DNA of 64,000 nt from Hyparrhenia diplandra (Eukaryota; Streptophyta; Magnoliopsida; Poales; Poaceae), in the NCBI GenBank assembly GCA_015847255.1, contig JADLZK010008784.1, forward strand, positions 310,001 through 374,000, read 5' to 3'. Numbering within the stretch: the stretch's first letter is position 1; each line of letters opens with the position of its first letter. This document shows, in pieces, positions 21,469 to 34,735 of the stretch. The notes under the pieces are model-generated. The model ran no database searches, had not been told where the DNA came from, and was given only the letters and a program-made list of their open reading frames with translations. A program made the position numbers and the translations under genes.

Positions 21469-23789
21469 TGAAAGGTCCCTTTGGTTTTTGGTAATTGAGT
21501 GACAACATTAGGTGAACTAATAATGTGCGATTGAGATAATACACAGGAGATTAGTTCACATGTGATGATGCAATGGAGGAGCTTTATTGCATATGAGACA
21601 TGACATGGAGTCATGTGACCAAGGTGGTGAAGATCAAGACAAGGCTTGGCTTGATGGACCGGTTGCAAGTGTGAAGGGCAAGTCGAGGCAGTGAAGCGAT
21701 GGACCGCGAGGTGGTGAAGCTTGGGCAAGACTTGGCGCCGACGGACCGACGCAACGGTGAAGAGCAAGTGAGGTCAAGATCGATGGACCAATAGTGTCAC
21801 GTGATGATATGAAGTGGATCATATCATTTAGTGATCGTGTTGGTGCATGTGTTGCATCGGCACTTGGAGATGGAGCGGAATGGAAATGCGCAAGGCAAAG
21901 GTATAACCTATAGGGCATTTCATTTCGCCGGTCATGAGGAGCTTAGAGAAGTTTATGACCGGGTTTAGGATAGATGACCGTACTATCAAGAGGGGCAAAC
22001 TTGTTTGCATATCGGTCATCTAGTGCCACTTGAGCGATCTAACTTTGCGTTGTGTTAGGATCGAGTGGCGTGCTAAGTGCTAACCCATCCTTTGAAATGG
22101 TTGTGAAAATGCTAACACACGTGCACATGGTGATGTACACTTGGTGGTGTTGGCACATTTGCAAAGGCGGCGGAGATTCAGGGTTGAGTTGGGTTTGGGA
22201 ACCGCTCATCCTCCCGCCGAGCTTGCGAGGCGGATTCGGCGCTTTCGAGAAAATGAGTTGCATATTTTCTATTACGCCGGATGCATCGTGGTGGTGAAAA
22301 CATGCTATTCCTCGTGCTCAAGTTGGTATACTTGTTGGATAGCATGTTGAAGCAAAGGCGATGGAGTTTCGCAGAAAAGGGCGACCGGACGCGACCGGAG
22401 AAGCCGACCGGACGCGACCGACCAACGCCTCCGGTCGATGGTTCCGATCGTAATTCCGAGAGCTTGTTTTCGGGGTCGCCGTCGGGGATCGACCGGACGC
22501 ACCACCGGAAGCTCGGCCGACGCCGGTTGCCGTTGGATGTGGGGCCAAGGACCTTGTCCTAAGTGACCGGTTAATGTTGTTGCGCGATCGACGCCGGACC
22601 GACTCGGTGGTGAGTCGGTCGGTGCGTCCGGTCCGACGCCCAGAAATGGATTTTTCCTCCCAACGGCTCTATTTGACTTGGGCCCTATTTATACTTGCCT
22701 TGGTCGGCCATGGCAGGTTGTCGAAAGCACACTTGGGCCTTGGTGGCTTGTGTTGTGGTGCTTGAGAGCCCTCCCACTCACTTGTGATTGATAGAGTTCA
22801 TCCAAATCAAAGTGAGGAGTGATTCTAGTGCATTCGCGTTGAGAGATCGCATTTGTGGCACTAGGTGATCGTGTTGCAAGCCGGTGTGCTTGTTGCTCTT
22901 GGAGGTTGCCACCTCCTAGACGGCTTGGTGGCAAGAGACTTCGTGAAGCACGCAACGGAGATTGTGCGGTGCTTCGAAGGAGGATTTGTGAGAGGTTCGT
23001 GCTCACCTCGCGGGGATCGCGAAGAGCGACACTACTAGAGCGTGTCGGTGAGTACCTCCCTTGTGCGTGTGGTGTCTTGCGGTGCCTTGAGAGGCTCACT
23101 TGAGAGTGGTGTCTTGCGGTGCCTTTGCGGGCGTGCCTTGAGGGGCAAGTGATCGGAGAATCACAATCGAAGAACCATCTAGGTGAAACACCAAAGGAAC
23201 CACCCAAGGTGTTGGTCGACACAACGAGGAGTAGGGGAAGTTGGCAAGCTTCCCGATACCTCGGTAAAAAAATCACCGGTGTCAACTTGTCTACTGCCTC
23301 GGTGGTTTGCATTCTCCAAATCACAAGCTTTGTATTTACATTCATATATATCTTGTGCTTGTGCCTGTGGAGTAGCTCTTGCAATTACTAGCTTGTGTAG
23401 CGTGTTAGTTGCTTTGCTTAGTTTGTGTAGCTAAGTAATTTGAGCCTTTGGGTTAGGCGTGTGTCGCCTTGTCCTTAGTGCATCTAGTGAGCTTAGGTTT
23501 GGCTTTGTGCTTTTGCTTATTAGAATTGTGTAGGAGCTCACCCTTGTTTGAAGTACTAGTGCATAGGTTTGTGTGACCTTGCAATAAAAATGGTTAGGAG
23601 CTCGAGCTAGGCTTATCACCTCATTTGCTTTGTGTAGGATCTTTTGTGAGGTGATTTAGAGTCTTAGCTAGAGGGGTGAAGTCTTGGCTAAACGAATAGT
23701 TTTAATTCCGCATCATATTTGTTTAGCCGGCGTAATTAGTTTTAGAAAGGACTATTCACCCCCCCTCTAGTCCCCATCTCGACCCTTCA
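21469..23789 (+). mobile_element. Solo LTR, family A copy 1, TSD CCATC
   Basis: Begins TGAAAGGTCCC and ends GACCCTTCA, so the termini are TG...CA with short inverted repeats. Identical 5-bp flanks CCATC occur at 21464-21468 and 23790-23794, proving a single LTR-sized insertion. Length 2321 bp. A TATTTATA box is at 22686-22693, and the inner part carries repeated CCGGACGCGACCGG-like blocks. No coding sequence. The same sequence is present in inverse orientation at 25420-38510. Confidence 0.88.
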
Positions 23790-23802
23790 CCATCACGAGT
23801 GC

Positions 23803-24975
23803 TGTTGGAGTCATCAAGAGTGTGGAGAAGAAGGACCAAACATAACAACCACTCCAGGCTTGATGACACCAGTCACCACTTGACCTTGAAGAAACAAGCA
23901 TGTCGACATAAACCACCCCAAAGAGGGAGACACAACCCACTTGGGCCTATTTTCACTTCATCCGAGGGGGTCCCGATCGGGCATCCACACGGTCATCACG
24001 AACTGTCTCGCCCGAGCCGGGTAACCCCCTACCCTACCCCGGGCACACGATCTCCGCCTCGCCGGGGGCAATTCCGGGTCACACCCCCGGGTGCACGGGT
24101 TCCACCTCGCCCGAGGATAGGAGGCCCCCGGGCACACAAACTCTGCCTCGCCCGTGGGCAGAAGACCCTCGAACATCGGAAGCTCCGGCCGTGTAGTGGG
24201 GGACAACCACATTAAATGCTACCGCCTCACTCGTCACAGCCGCCGTGGTAATCGACACCTGGCGATTCGCCCGCTCCGTTATCTCCTCGCGTGCCCCGTT
24301 GATGGGACGTAAAGTGACGTGATACTTAACCCGCCGCCTGGCATGGGGAACAACACCGGCACTGTTCACCTTCCAATGCTACACCTCCCTGCCACATCTC
24401 CAATGACCCTCGGGGTTTTTGACACGCCGCCGTGACACTTCCAAGAAGTTTTCACCCTGAACAGGACTCAAAGGACTACCCCCGGGACCTCGGTTCCTCT
24501 ACCGGCTGTTACACACGTATACCAACAGTCTGAAGACACGCGTCTACGACTCCTTTCCCCAGCTGGACCATCCAAGCCCAGGCCTCGGGCATGCAGACAC
24601 TTGGGGGTCCGGACAGTAGACACCTTAGCATTAGCACTCGACACGTAATGTAACACCATTGCCTTCCTTCCCACTATAAAAGGAAGAGTAAATGGCCCAT
24701 TAAGGGGGATCGACACCTTTAGGTTTCACACTTACACACAGTAACCAAGGGGTTGAAGGCCCACTTCTCCTCTCATAACCCGCTTGTAAACACTTTGATT
24801 GAGCACATTTGGGTGCGAGGTAACATCAATCGACACACCTGGCTGGGGCGAGGGCCACATGGCTCGAACCGGGATAAATCTCTTGTGTTCATCTCGTGCA
24901 CGCCATCTGGACGGGAGCGCACAACCTATAAATTTATTGCCGGTCCTTGAGATACCCCGTTTCTCAACACCGACA
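23803..24975. mobile_element. LTR-like sequence between the two family A LTRs
   Basis: Starts TGTTGGAG and ends AACACCGACA, with a TATA box (TATAAAAG, 24675-24682) and GC palindromes such as CCTCGCCCGAGG. These are features of a gypsy-type LTR. No matching TSD and no adjacent primer-binding site are seen, so the boundaries are tentative. Confidence 0.4.
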
Positions 24976-25419
24976 GTATAGGATGAGGCTCGATGTTGAA
25001 ACCCAAGTGGAGGCAAGATCGTCAGGTCACCACCCGTTGGTGTAACTCCTGGGTGGACTGGATGTACTTGCTGAAAGGCTGCTACGGTGGAAAGATAAAA
25101 GAAAAAGAAAAAAAGGAAAAAAGATAAAAGCCATGGGAACCTTTGAGGATAAGGCTGGAAGCGTGCACAGCAAGGAGGCCACAGGCGTCTTCAAAAGAGA
25201 GAAAATGACAACGTGGAATAAAGCATGCTGGACACATCTGCGGGCTCCACAGAATGGGTCCCACCATGTGGTGCTACTCCATGAAAAAATCTCTCGAAGG
25301 GAGCCGATATGACCGCACGAAGGAGGAAGCACCACGAAGCGCTACTCTGTGCCACATCTCCCAACTCTGTCGGCAAGCAAGGGCGGCATGAAGCACACGC
25401 GTCCCGATTGGGGCCCTGG

Positions 25420-26511
25420 TGAAGGGTCGAGATGGGGACTAGAGGGGGGTGAATAGTCCCTATTAAAAACTAATTGCGATGGCTAACCAAAACTAATGCG
25501 GAATTAAACTTATCGGTCTAGCCGAGAGTTCACCGCTCTAGCTAAGACTCTAAATCACCTCACAAAAGATCCTACACAAGAAGAGTGAGGTGACAAGCCT
25601 AGCTTGGGCTCCTAACCGTTTCTATTGCAAGGTCACACAAACCTATGCACTAGTACTTCAAGCACGGGTGAGCTCCTACAACAATTCTAGTAAGCAAAAG
25701 CACAAAGCCCCTAAGCTCACTAGATGCACAATGGACAAGGCAACACACGCCTAACCCAAAGGCTCAAATTACCTAGCTAAGAAAAGTAACTAAACAAGCT
25801 ACACAAGCTAGATAGTTACAACTACAAGCTAGATAGTTACAACTACACTACTCAAGCACAAGCTCAATGTATATATGAATGTAAGAACAAAGCTTGTGAT
25901 CAAGAGATTGCAAACCACCGCGAAGTGTGGACACAAGATGACACCGGTGATTTTTTTAACAAGGTCTCGGGAAGCTTTCCAACTTCCCCCTACTCCTCGT
26001 TGTGTCGACCAACACCTTAGTGGTTCCACAGTTTTGCGAATCACCCGGTGATGATCCACAAGCTTAATGGCTGCCAAATCCCGCAGTTGGGAGCTTGATC
26101 GAAACCCTCACACAAAGTGTGAGTCTTCGTGCCAATCCCTCGAAGGTACCTTGTGAACCCACACCCAAGTGTGGTAGCTCAATGACACGCTCCACTAGAG
26201 TTGCTCTTCACGATCCCCCGCGAGGTGAGCACGAACCTCTCACAATCTCTTCTCTAGGAGCACCGCACAATCTTCTTTGCGTGCCTCGACGGAGCCTCTT
26301 GCCACCAAGCTGTCTAGGAGGTGGCAACCTCCAAGAGAAACAAGCACAACCGGCTTGCAACACAAACACCTAGTGCCACGAATGCGATCTCTCAACGCAA
26401 CGCACTAGAACTCGATCTCTCACTCATTCGGATAAACGATATCAAGCATATATGAGTGGGAGGGCTCTCAAGCACTCTCAAGCATGGACACAAAGTCCCC
26501 AAGGTGCTAAG
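25420..26511 (-). mobile_element. Solo LTR, family A copy 2, inner part (split by gypsy)
   Basis: Reverse-orientation homologue of the 3' half of 21469-23789, starting TGAAGGGTCGAGATGGGG on the plus strand. It is interrupted at 26511 by the gypsy element and resumes at 37242. The left flank is CCTGG. Confidence 0.85.
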
Positions 26512-27787
26512 TGTTGACACCTCTTAAGCTCTATTTTTATGTGTCAACTAAACATATAATAAGGTTATAAAGTGAATAAAAACATAGAATAGGTATTTTA
26601 CTAACACGGTTCTACGAGTTTTGGTGATTTATATCTTTTGGGGACTTGACAGTAAATACCGGAAATCTTAGAGAAAACCCCCCACATAATAAGAAGATTT
26701 ACTATTGGTGAATTTCGATCCGAAAAGTGAACTAAAACATTCTAGAAGGCACCAGAAGATACCAGGAGAAGACTGACAGCCTGGGCCCACCATGGCCTCC
26801 GGCGGCCGCCGCCCAAGATTGGGCCGGTCGCGGTGGGACCCACACGTCACCCTCATCTTCTTAGGTCGGTTTCAAACCCGACTTTGAGGTTGTATCTACA
26901 CCGTTATCGAAGGTCGGTTTGATCCAAGGGTCAACATTCATCGGCCACGACTATATAAGGATGATCCTACCTCCGGCCTTAGGCATGAAAATCATTATTC
27001 ATCATACTTGACTCGATCATAGCTAGAGCCATACCTCTCTAATTAGAAGAGCTAAGATCAAGTTGAGAGATTAGTAAAAGTTGAGAGATAGATCAAAGAA
27101 CTTAATTAGAGTTCTAGATACGTTCTTGAGAGATAGAAAGTAGAGTTGAGGAGAAGAAAGGGGAAGTAACGGATCATGGGGTGACTCCTCTACGCTTTAC
27201 CTCCGGGATCAAAGGCTTCATTGCACTTGATCTTGAGACTTCTTTGGTGGATCAACCTTATATTTGAGTAAGTTCACTTGTTTATATTTCTTTTCGGTTT
27301 TACGACTCATTAGAGTACTTTGATTCTTGTCGCTCTTGAATTGAAGTTGCTACCCCTAGTGCAAACGGTGTTTGGACTAGATAACTCGTAAATACACCCT
27401 ACCTTTTGGAGCGTGGTAGATCGTGGTAGTGACAATTACCATTGATTCCTTTGGACTCCACTTCCCGTAGGATAGGACACGTAGGGACCTAGTTCTACGG
27501 GGAATAGTAAGTTTCGTCCTTACTTTCCTTTGAGTACGTCCCCATTAAGAAATATCTTCGAGCCTTACAAGGATATAAACTAGACAACCATAGAAATCTT
27601 CTCACATTTTATCGAACTCCAGTTCCTTCCTATTATCTCAGGGATTAGTTTTGTCTCATTACCCTCACACCATTCTCCCTGTGGATTCGATATTTAAAAC
27701 CCTCTCCCGGGTGAAGTGCTCATCGTTTCTGTTCGCTTGCAGACTATACAAATTATAAATAATTCTGTAGGATAACTTTTACCAACA
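26512..27787 (+). repeat. 5' LTR of the gypsy element
   Basis: 1276 bp, TG...CA. It contains TATATAAGG near 26951 in the promoter region. It carries about 40 extra bases near 27200-27245 that are lacking from the 3' LTR. Confidence 0.9.
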
Positions 27788-27820
27788 AGCATTTCTCGGG
27801 CGCCGTTGTCGGGAGAACGG
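27788..27820 (+). promoter_or_regulatory. Primer-binding-site region
   Basis: GGCGCCGTTGTCGGGAGA follows the 5' LTR, matching the GGCGCCGTTGCCGGGGA segment usual at this place in plant gypsy elements. Confidence 0.6.
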
Positions 27821-27906
27821 TTTCTCGATTACGTGAGCTAAACTAAATCTTGTATCATATCATTAGTTTAGATTTTTCTTTTTATCTTTTCCAAATCACT
27901 ATCCAA

Positions 27907-28788
27907 ATGGATACTACCCCTCTTTACAAATACTTGGCACCCAACGGGCAAGCTTGTAGACCTGTGTTATCATCTGAACCTATTAAAGCTGGTTCTTATG
28001 AGTTTCGCCCTAGGTTGATAGAGATGGTCCAAAACCATACATTCTCAGGAGAATTAGACGAAAATTCTTTCCTTCATCTCCAAACTTTTGAGAAGACATG
28101 TAAATGCCTCCACATTGAAGGCATGTCTCCCGAAACTATCTCTGCTGGATGCTCTTTCCATTCTCTTTGAAAGGAAAAGCTCGCCCAAAGGGTACAATAG
28201 AAATAAAGAAAGAATGGGTGGCAATTGGGAAACTTGCTTAAATGAATTTTGTACAGATTTCTTTCCCATGTCCAAACTAGTTAACTTTAGGCTCTCAATC
28301 CTATCCTCTAAACAAAATGATAATGAATCTTTGAGTGCCTATTGGGAACGATATGATCTTCTTTCCAAATCTGGACCTAATCTCGCCATACCGGACCATG
28401 TTCTAATTCAACATTTCTATATTGGTCTGAATAGAAAATCTAGAAAACACTTGAACACCTCTCGCGAATGGATCTTTTATTCACCTTTTCAATCCCCTCG
28501 AATGCATTGTGTCTTAAATAAAATAGTGGAAAACAAGGAGGATGATCCAATGCGGCAGGGGAAAAATTTAAAAATAAAAGAAATAAAAGAAGAAAGATTA
28601 GCCGAACCCAATTCTATTCCAAATTCTTTACAAACTCCAGCTAATCCGGAACCTTTAAAAGAACCAGAGGTCACTTCGATCTCGACTTCCTACTCGATAT
28701 CGAGGATGATCTTTTCTGAGCATTATGGAAACACCTCGAGATATCGATTAAAATCTCGAAGACTAAAACATCACAATCTTATCCTTTA
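27907..28788 (+). pseudogene. gypsy gag (Retrotrans_gag), frameshifted
   Basis: Two overlapping frames together make a gag. The first (from ATG 27907) has FRPRLIEMVQNHTFSGE and HLQTFEKTCKCL. The second (from about 28090) has NWETCLNEFCTDFFPMSKL, SLSAYWERYDLL and HVLIQHFYIGLNRKSRKHL, the typical capsid helices of plant gypsy gag. The frame changes near 28150. It would form the particle shell if intact. No zinc knuckle is evident. Confidence 0.75.
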
Positions 28789-28879
28789 GGATCCTTTCCG
28801 ATTTGACACATTTAAAAGGAACTACGAAAGAGCTTGTCTCAATCATAAGCAAAGTGAATGGACGTAAGAATCGAGCTTT

Positions 28880-29304
28880 CCTCCGATATAATCCGTTTGG
28901 ATTGACCTTCTATACCTATTCGTTGCCAAATTGATAAAGATCCCTTTGATGCTCTTTACAATTCTATAGTGGGGATAAACATCATGGCACTATCTTTTGC
29001 TCATGAACTTCTCAAAAACATGCCATTAAGTCCCACTACAAAATTGTTACTAAGCCCTTTAGGACAAATTGTTCAAAACTCGGGAATTCTTTATGTCTTA
29101 CCAATCAAGGTTAATAACACCATGGTGCATCTTAGCTTCTATATCTTTGATATCAAGGAGTTTGACCTCACGATAGGACAACCAATAGAAAGGCTTACTT
29201 TTAAAGGACAACCCGGAGACTTAGACTTTCAGCTAGACAAAGATCTTAAATTTTCATTACCTATAGTCCAAGCCATTCATGCTAAAACCGAGTCTTGTCC
29301 GTAA
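28880..29304 (+). pseudogene. gypsy aspartic protease domain, active site lost
   Basis: Retropepsin-like sequence with the flap/strand segment LGQIVQNSGILYVLPIKVNN and DLTIGQPIERL. Where the catalytic D-S/T-G should lie, the sequence reads SIVG before INIM, so the catalytic Asp is missing. Stops separate it from gag. Confidence 0.6.
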
Positions 29305-29589
29305 CCGAGATCCTATGGAGGAAGTTAAAGAGGCCATCGTAGAATATTTTGTGGAGTCTAATCAAGAGGACGATTCGAGAATTCTTTTATTGAGGAAGAG
29401 GATGAAAATCCTACTACTTCAGAACCTCTAGATGAATTTGAGAACCCACCTAGACCTCCTATTGAACTTAAACCTTTACCACCGGGCCTCACTTATGCTT
29501 TCCTAAATCAAGATCCGAGTCTCAAAGTGATCATAAATGGTAAACTTACTCCAGAACAGACTCGCCGATAACTGTCTTAGAAAAACATC

Positions 29590-30252
29590 GCTCGGCCTTA
29601 GGCTACGCACTTTCGATGACCTAAAAGGAATTAGTCCCGCTCTCTGCACTCATCGTATTCCCTACAGATCCGGATATACCCCCATCTATAGAACCTCAAA
29701 GAAGACTCAATAATGCGATGAGGGATGTAGTTAAGAAGGAAGTTCTTAAGTTGTTACACGCCGAGATTATATATCCCGTGCCGCATAGCGAGTGGGTAAG
29801 CCCCATTACAAGTTGTGCCTAAGAAGGGAGGCATGACAGTTGTTAAAAATGATAAAAATGAATTAATCCCTCAAAGAAGCATTACAGGATGGAGAATGTG
29901 CATAGATTATAGAAAACTAAACAAAGCCACAAGGAAAGATCATTTTCCATTGCCTTTGATTGATGAGATGTTAGAGCGATTGGCAAAACATTCTTACTTT
30001 TTTTGTTTCCTTGATGGATATTACGGATATCACCAAATCCCAATCCATCCTAATGATCAAAGCAAAACCACTTTTACATGCCCATATGGAACTTATGCTT
30101 ATAGAAGAATGTCTTTTGGGTTATGTAATGCACCCCGCTTCTTTTCAAAGATGTATGATGTCTATATTTTCTCGAAAATGATTGAAGAGATTATGGAAGT
30201 TTTCATGGATGATTTTTACGTTTTATGGGAAAACTTTTTGGTGATTGTCTAG
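29590..30252 (+). pseudogene. gypsy reverse transcriptase, degenerate
   Basis: Strong RT blocks: GWRMCIDYRKLNKATRKDHF, PLPLIDEML, YHQIPIHPNDQSKTTFTCPY, YRRMSFGLCNAP, and the catalytic FMDDF (YxDD box). The upstream part (29590-29815) is out of frame, and the stretch between the NAP motif and FMDDF has diverged. A stop ends it at 30252. Confidence 0.88.
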
Positions 30253-30439
30253 AAAACTTAGAGGGGTTTTGCAAAGATGTGAGAAAAAAGCACCGAGTCC
30301 TTAATTAGGAAAAATGTCATTTTATGGTTAGAGAAGGAATAGTGCTTGGTCATCTTATTTCGTAAAGGGGAATAGAGGTCGATAAGGCAAAAATAGAAGT
30401 TATAGAACAGTTACCTCCCCTATGAATATTAAAGGGATA

Positions 30440-30893
30440 CGAAGTTTTCTAGGCCATCTTTGGTTTCTATCGTAGATTTATAAAAGATTTTTCACATATT
30501 GCTAGACCACTTACCAGCCTGTTAGCCAAGGATGCTCTCTTTGTTTTTGATGATGCTTGTCTTAAAGCTTTTGAAACTTTGAAAAAGGCTCTTGTTTTAC
30601 GACCAATTATTCAACCCCCGATTGGTCCTTGCCTTTTGAAATTATGTGTGATGCCGGTGACTATCTTTGTGGGGGCAGTGTTAGGGCAAACTAAAGACAA
30701 GAAACATCATGCTATTGCCTATGCTAATAAAACTTTGACTAGACCACAACTTAATTATGCTACCACTGAGAAAGAGTTACTAGTAGTTGTTTATGCTATA
30801 GATAAGTTCAGATCTTACTTGGTAGGAGCTAAAGTGATTGTTTACACTAATCATCTTTGCTTTGAAATATTTGCTCACCAAGAAAGATGCTAA
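30440..30893 (+). pseudogene. gypsy RT connection and RNase H
   Basis: Contains GAVLGQTKDKKHHAIAYANK, LNYATTEKELLVVVYAIDKF and SYLVGAKVIVYTNH. The first catalytic Asp region (MCDAS-like) is altered to MPVTIF, and the usual TDH is TNH. Frames are broken on both sides. Confidence 0.8.
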
Positions 30894-31245
30894 ACCTCGT
30901 TTGATAAGATGGATTTTGTTACTCTAAGAGTTTGATTTAGAAATTAAAGATAAGAAAGGAGTAGAAAATTACATTTGTTGATCATTTATCTAGAATGCAT
31001 TTTGAAAAACCAAATGAATTACCTATTAATGACTCACTCGAGGGGACGATATGTTTTATCGGGTAACCCATACCGATCCCCGGTATGCGGATCTTGTTAA
31101 TTTTATGGTTGCGAGGATATGTAGCACCATGGGCGGATAAGAAGAAGCTTATGTATGAGAGTCGTCACCACTTATGGGATGAGCCATATCTCTTCGAGTA
31201 TGCTCGATGGGCTACTTAGAAGATGTGTGCCAATAGAAGAAGGAC

Positions 31246-32328
31246 TTGATTATTGAAAGATGTCACTCATCACCCTATGGAGGTCATTATGGGGCATTCG
31301 AGAACACATGCAAAGATCGGCAAGCGGGATTTTTTCGACCGACCATGTATCAAGACACAAAAGATTTCATCCGAAGATGTGGAGCTTGTCAGAGGCACGA
31401 AAATATAAATGCAAGAGATGATATGCCTCTAACAACCAATCTCCGGATAGAGCTCTTTGATGTACGGGGAATTGATTACATGGGACCATTCCTAAAATTC
31501 AGAAATTATGAACATATCCTAGTAGTGGTGGATTATGTTTCAAAATGGGTAGAAGCTTTGCCATGCAAAACGGCCAGATGGTAGAAGTTCAATCAAGATG
31601 TTTGAAGAAACTATATTTCTAAGATTTGAGTACCTCGAATGGTAATTAGTGACGGAGGAAGCCACTTCATTGATAGAAGATTTCGACAAGTATTTATTAA
31701 AACATGGAGTTCGTCACAACATTGCTACAGACTTACCACCCTCAAACAAGTGGGCAAGCAGAGACTTCAAATAAGCAAATCAAGAACATCTTATAGAAAA
31801 AGCAGGTTGAAGAAATGGGAACTAAATGGAAGGATTGACTTCGGAAGCACTATGGGCATCTTGGACAGCTTATAAAACACCTATTGGAATGACACCTTAT
31901 CAAATTGTTTATGGAAAAACTGTCATTTGCACTGTAGAGCTTGAGTTCAAGGCTCACTGGGCAATCAAGAGATGGAATATGAATCTTGATCTTTGTAGGA
32001 GTTCGAGAGAAAGATGCGGTTGCGAGAATTGGAGGAATGGAGAGAGAAAGCTTATCATAATGCCAAGATCTACAAGGAAAGAACCAAGAGATGGCATGAC
32101 AAGAAGATTAAGATAAAGACTTTCACTCTAGGAGATCGGATATTACTCTTTAATTCGAGGGGTAAAATTATTAGGGCATGGAAAACTTCTGGAGCAAGTG
32201 GGAAGGACCTTTCAAGGTAGTAAATTCCTCATCACATGGAGCAATCACTCTTCAAGACTCGAAGGTAAGTTATTCAAGGTAAATGGCCAACGTCTTAAAA
32301 TTTTCTATGAGCCCGATAAGCCTCGATG
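31246..32328 (+). pseudogene. gypsy integrase, several frames
   Basis: The zinc-binding HHCC region reads HSSPYGGHYGAF then CGACQR. The catalytic core has GIDYMGPF (first Asp), VVVDYVSKWVEALP and, in a new frame, VISDGGSHF (second Asp). The C-terminal part has EWREKAYHNAKIYKERTKRW and GDRILLFNSRGK, and closes with VNGQRLKIFY. At least three frame changes. Confidence 0.82.
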
Positions 32329-32532
32329 AATTAAATAAATTAAATGAATTAGATGAAATAGGCTTTATGATTTATCCAACCCAAGGGAATTAATTTTCGT
32401 AGAATTCATTTTTATGGGCCAAAAGTAAAAGCATTACACTTAGAATAGGGATATTAGGCCGTGGGAAAAAGGGCAACACGCAGTGCCACGAGAAACTGGC
32501 GGCCGGCCTGAATGGGCCTGGCGGCCGCCAGC

Positions 32533-34735
32533 CTGGCACCTCCCTTCATTTCCATTTTTGCTCCAGGAATACTCTAGAACTTGCCCATTGTAATGACGAA
32601 CATTGCAGAGTCATTTACGTAGGAGTATACGCGAGCTTTTCCATCCTATTCCATTCGCTTTTTGCCTATATAAACAAGCCCCATCCGATCATTTAATCTC
32701 ATCTTATTCATCCTCCATTAAAACCGATGACCAACACCATATATTTTCACCATGAAGAACACCGAGACCAGTATGGTGGTCTATGATCCGATCAAGGCAG
32801 CAGCTAACTCATCCACTTCCATGGCTATAGTCCCGTATGAGCCAAAGCCTTTTTTTAGTTGCCGTCAATCCACCACCTTCAGGATCCTAAGCTTACTCGT
32901 GGGCAATTGTATGCCAAGCTTTTGCCGGGCGCACGCCGCGAGATTGCTATGAAGAAGAAGATTCCAATCCTCGAAGGCACCATGTTAAGCGCTCTCCCGA
33001 CGTAATGAAAAGCTTACTAACGTCCAGTGTGACAAGTACGGGAACATTAGAAAGAGCACTTACACTGATGCCGTCTTGTTCTTGATGGAGTACGCGCTAC
33101 TCCAGACCAAGTCCGCTTTGTCCAGCCAAGAGAAGCCGCTGAGCTGATGCCCAAACCAGGAAGAATGACTATGGCGGAGCTTCGTCTGTGAACACTTCCA
33201 CATGAAGAATTTTTCGACCACGGAGCACGAGAATTGAGCTATGCCTCTAGACGTATAGACGCTTTAGAAAAGGCCAATACAGCGTTAGCTACGAAGGTGG
33301 GAGTTCTCGAGCGCATCCTGAATAGGCTTACTAGGGATATGTAAGATGCTCGAGACTATAAGAGCACTCATTATATCGAGTCAGTTATTGAGTCAGTTAT
33401 CGAGTCAATTTGCTTTGAGTTAAATTAGAGTTTTGAGTCAATTTTATCTTTTATCGAGTCAAGATTGTGAGTTAGTAATAAGTTTGGTTTAAATAAATAA
33501 AGAGTGCTCTTGCTTTAATAAATTGTTGATCCATTATCTCGGTTTTATTTTCTATATTTCTTTTGTATATGTTTTCTTGTCTCCACCATGTTTTTGAATA
33601 AAGGATAATAAAGGATAGTGTGGGGAGAGCCGATTTAATGTCAAGAAACGGTGAAACCGAACACGAAAAGCGAAGCAAAACAATAAATACTGAGAACAAA
33701 GATCCAACACGATAAAACTTCGGGCTAAGGAGCGGCGGGGGGCTGGCGCCGCGAGAGAACCACGCCGGCCGCCCGCCCTGGCACCTCCCCTCATTTCCAT
33801 CTTTGCTCCAGAATACTCTAGAACTTGCCCATTGTAATGGCCGAACATTGCGGAGTCATTTACGAAGGAAAGTATTGCGAGCCTTTCCATCCTATTCCAT
33901 TCATCTCTCGCCTATATAAACAAGCCCCCATCCGATCATTTAATCTCATCTTATTCATCCTCCATTAAAACCGACAACCCAGCACCATATATTTTCACCA
34001 TGAAGAACACCGAGACCGGTATGGTGGTCTATGATCTGTCAAGGGCGCGACTAACTCATCCACTTCAATGGCTATTGTCCCGTATGAGCCAAAGCCTTTA
34101 GTTCTTTGTCAACCCAACCCACCACCTTCGGATCTAAGCTTACTCATGGGCAATTGAATGCCAAGCTTCTTTGGCGGTCGCACGTCGTGAGATTAGCTAC
34201 ATCTCTAGACGTGTGGATGCTTTGGAGAAGGCCAATGAAGTGATAGTTACGAAGATGGGAGTTCTCGGCGCATCTGAATAGGCTTACTAGGGATATGTAA
34301 GATGCTCGAGACTATAAGAGCACTCATTATATCGAGTCGGTTATCGAGTCGATTATCGAGTCAATTTGTTTTGAGTTAAATTAGAGTTTCGAGTCGATTT
34401 TATCTTTTTATCGAGTCAAGATTGTGAGTTAAGTTTGGTTTAAATAAATAAAGAGTGCTCTTGCTTTAATAAATTGTTGATCCATTATCTCGGTTTTATT
34501 TTCTATATTTCTTTTGTATATGTTTTCTTGTCTCCACCATGTTTTTGGATAAAGGATAATAAAGGATAGTGTGGGGGGGAGACGATGACGAAGCGTCAAG
34601 AATAGCGGCGAACACGAAAAGTAAAAAGCAAAACAATAAATGAGAACAAAGATCCAACACGACAAAGTTAGGGCCAAGGAGCGAGAGCTCTGGCGGCGCC
34701 GCCAGAGAATCACGCCGGCCGCCCGGGCTGCCTTC
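32533..34735 (+). repeat. Tandem duplication inside the gypsy post-integrase region
   Basis: Unit 1 (about 32533-33777) and unit 2 (about 33778-34730) both run from CTGGCACCTCCC through an ATG reading MKNTET, a block of TCGAGTCA-type short repeats, the TTGTTGATCCATTATCTCGG block and a GC-rich CACGCCGGCCGCCCG junction. Unit 2 lacks about 290 bp relative to unit 1 (counterpart of about 32948-33236). The ATG frame is broken in both, so this may be the remains of an extra ORF of Athila-like elements. Confidence 0.8.
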
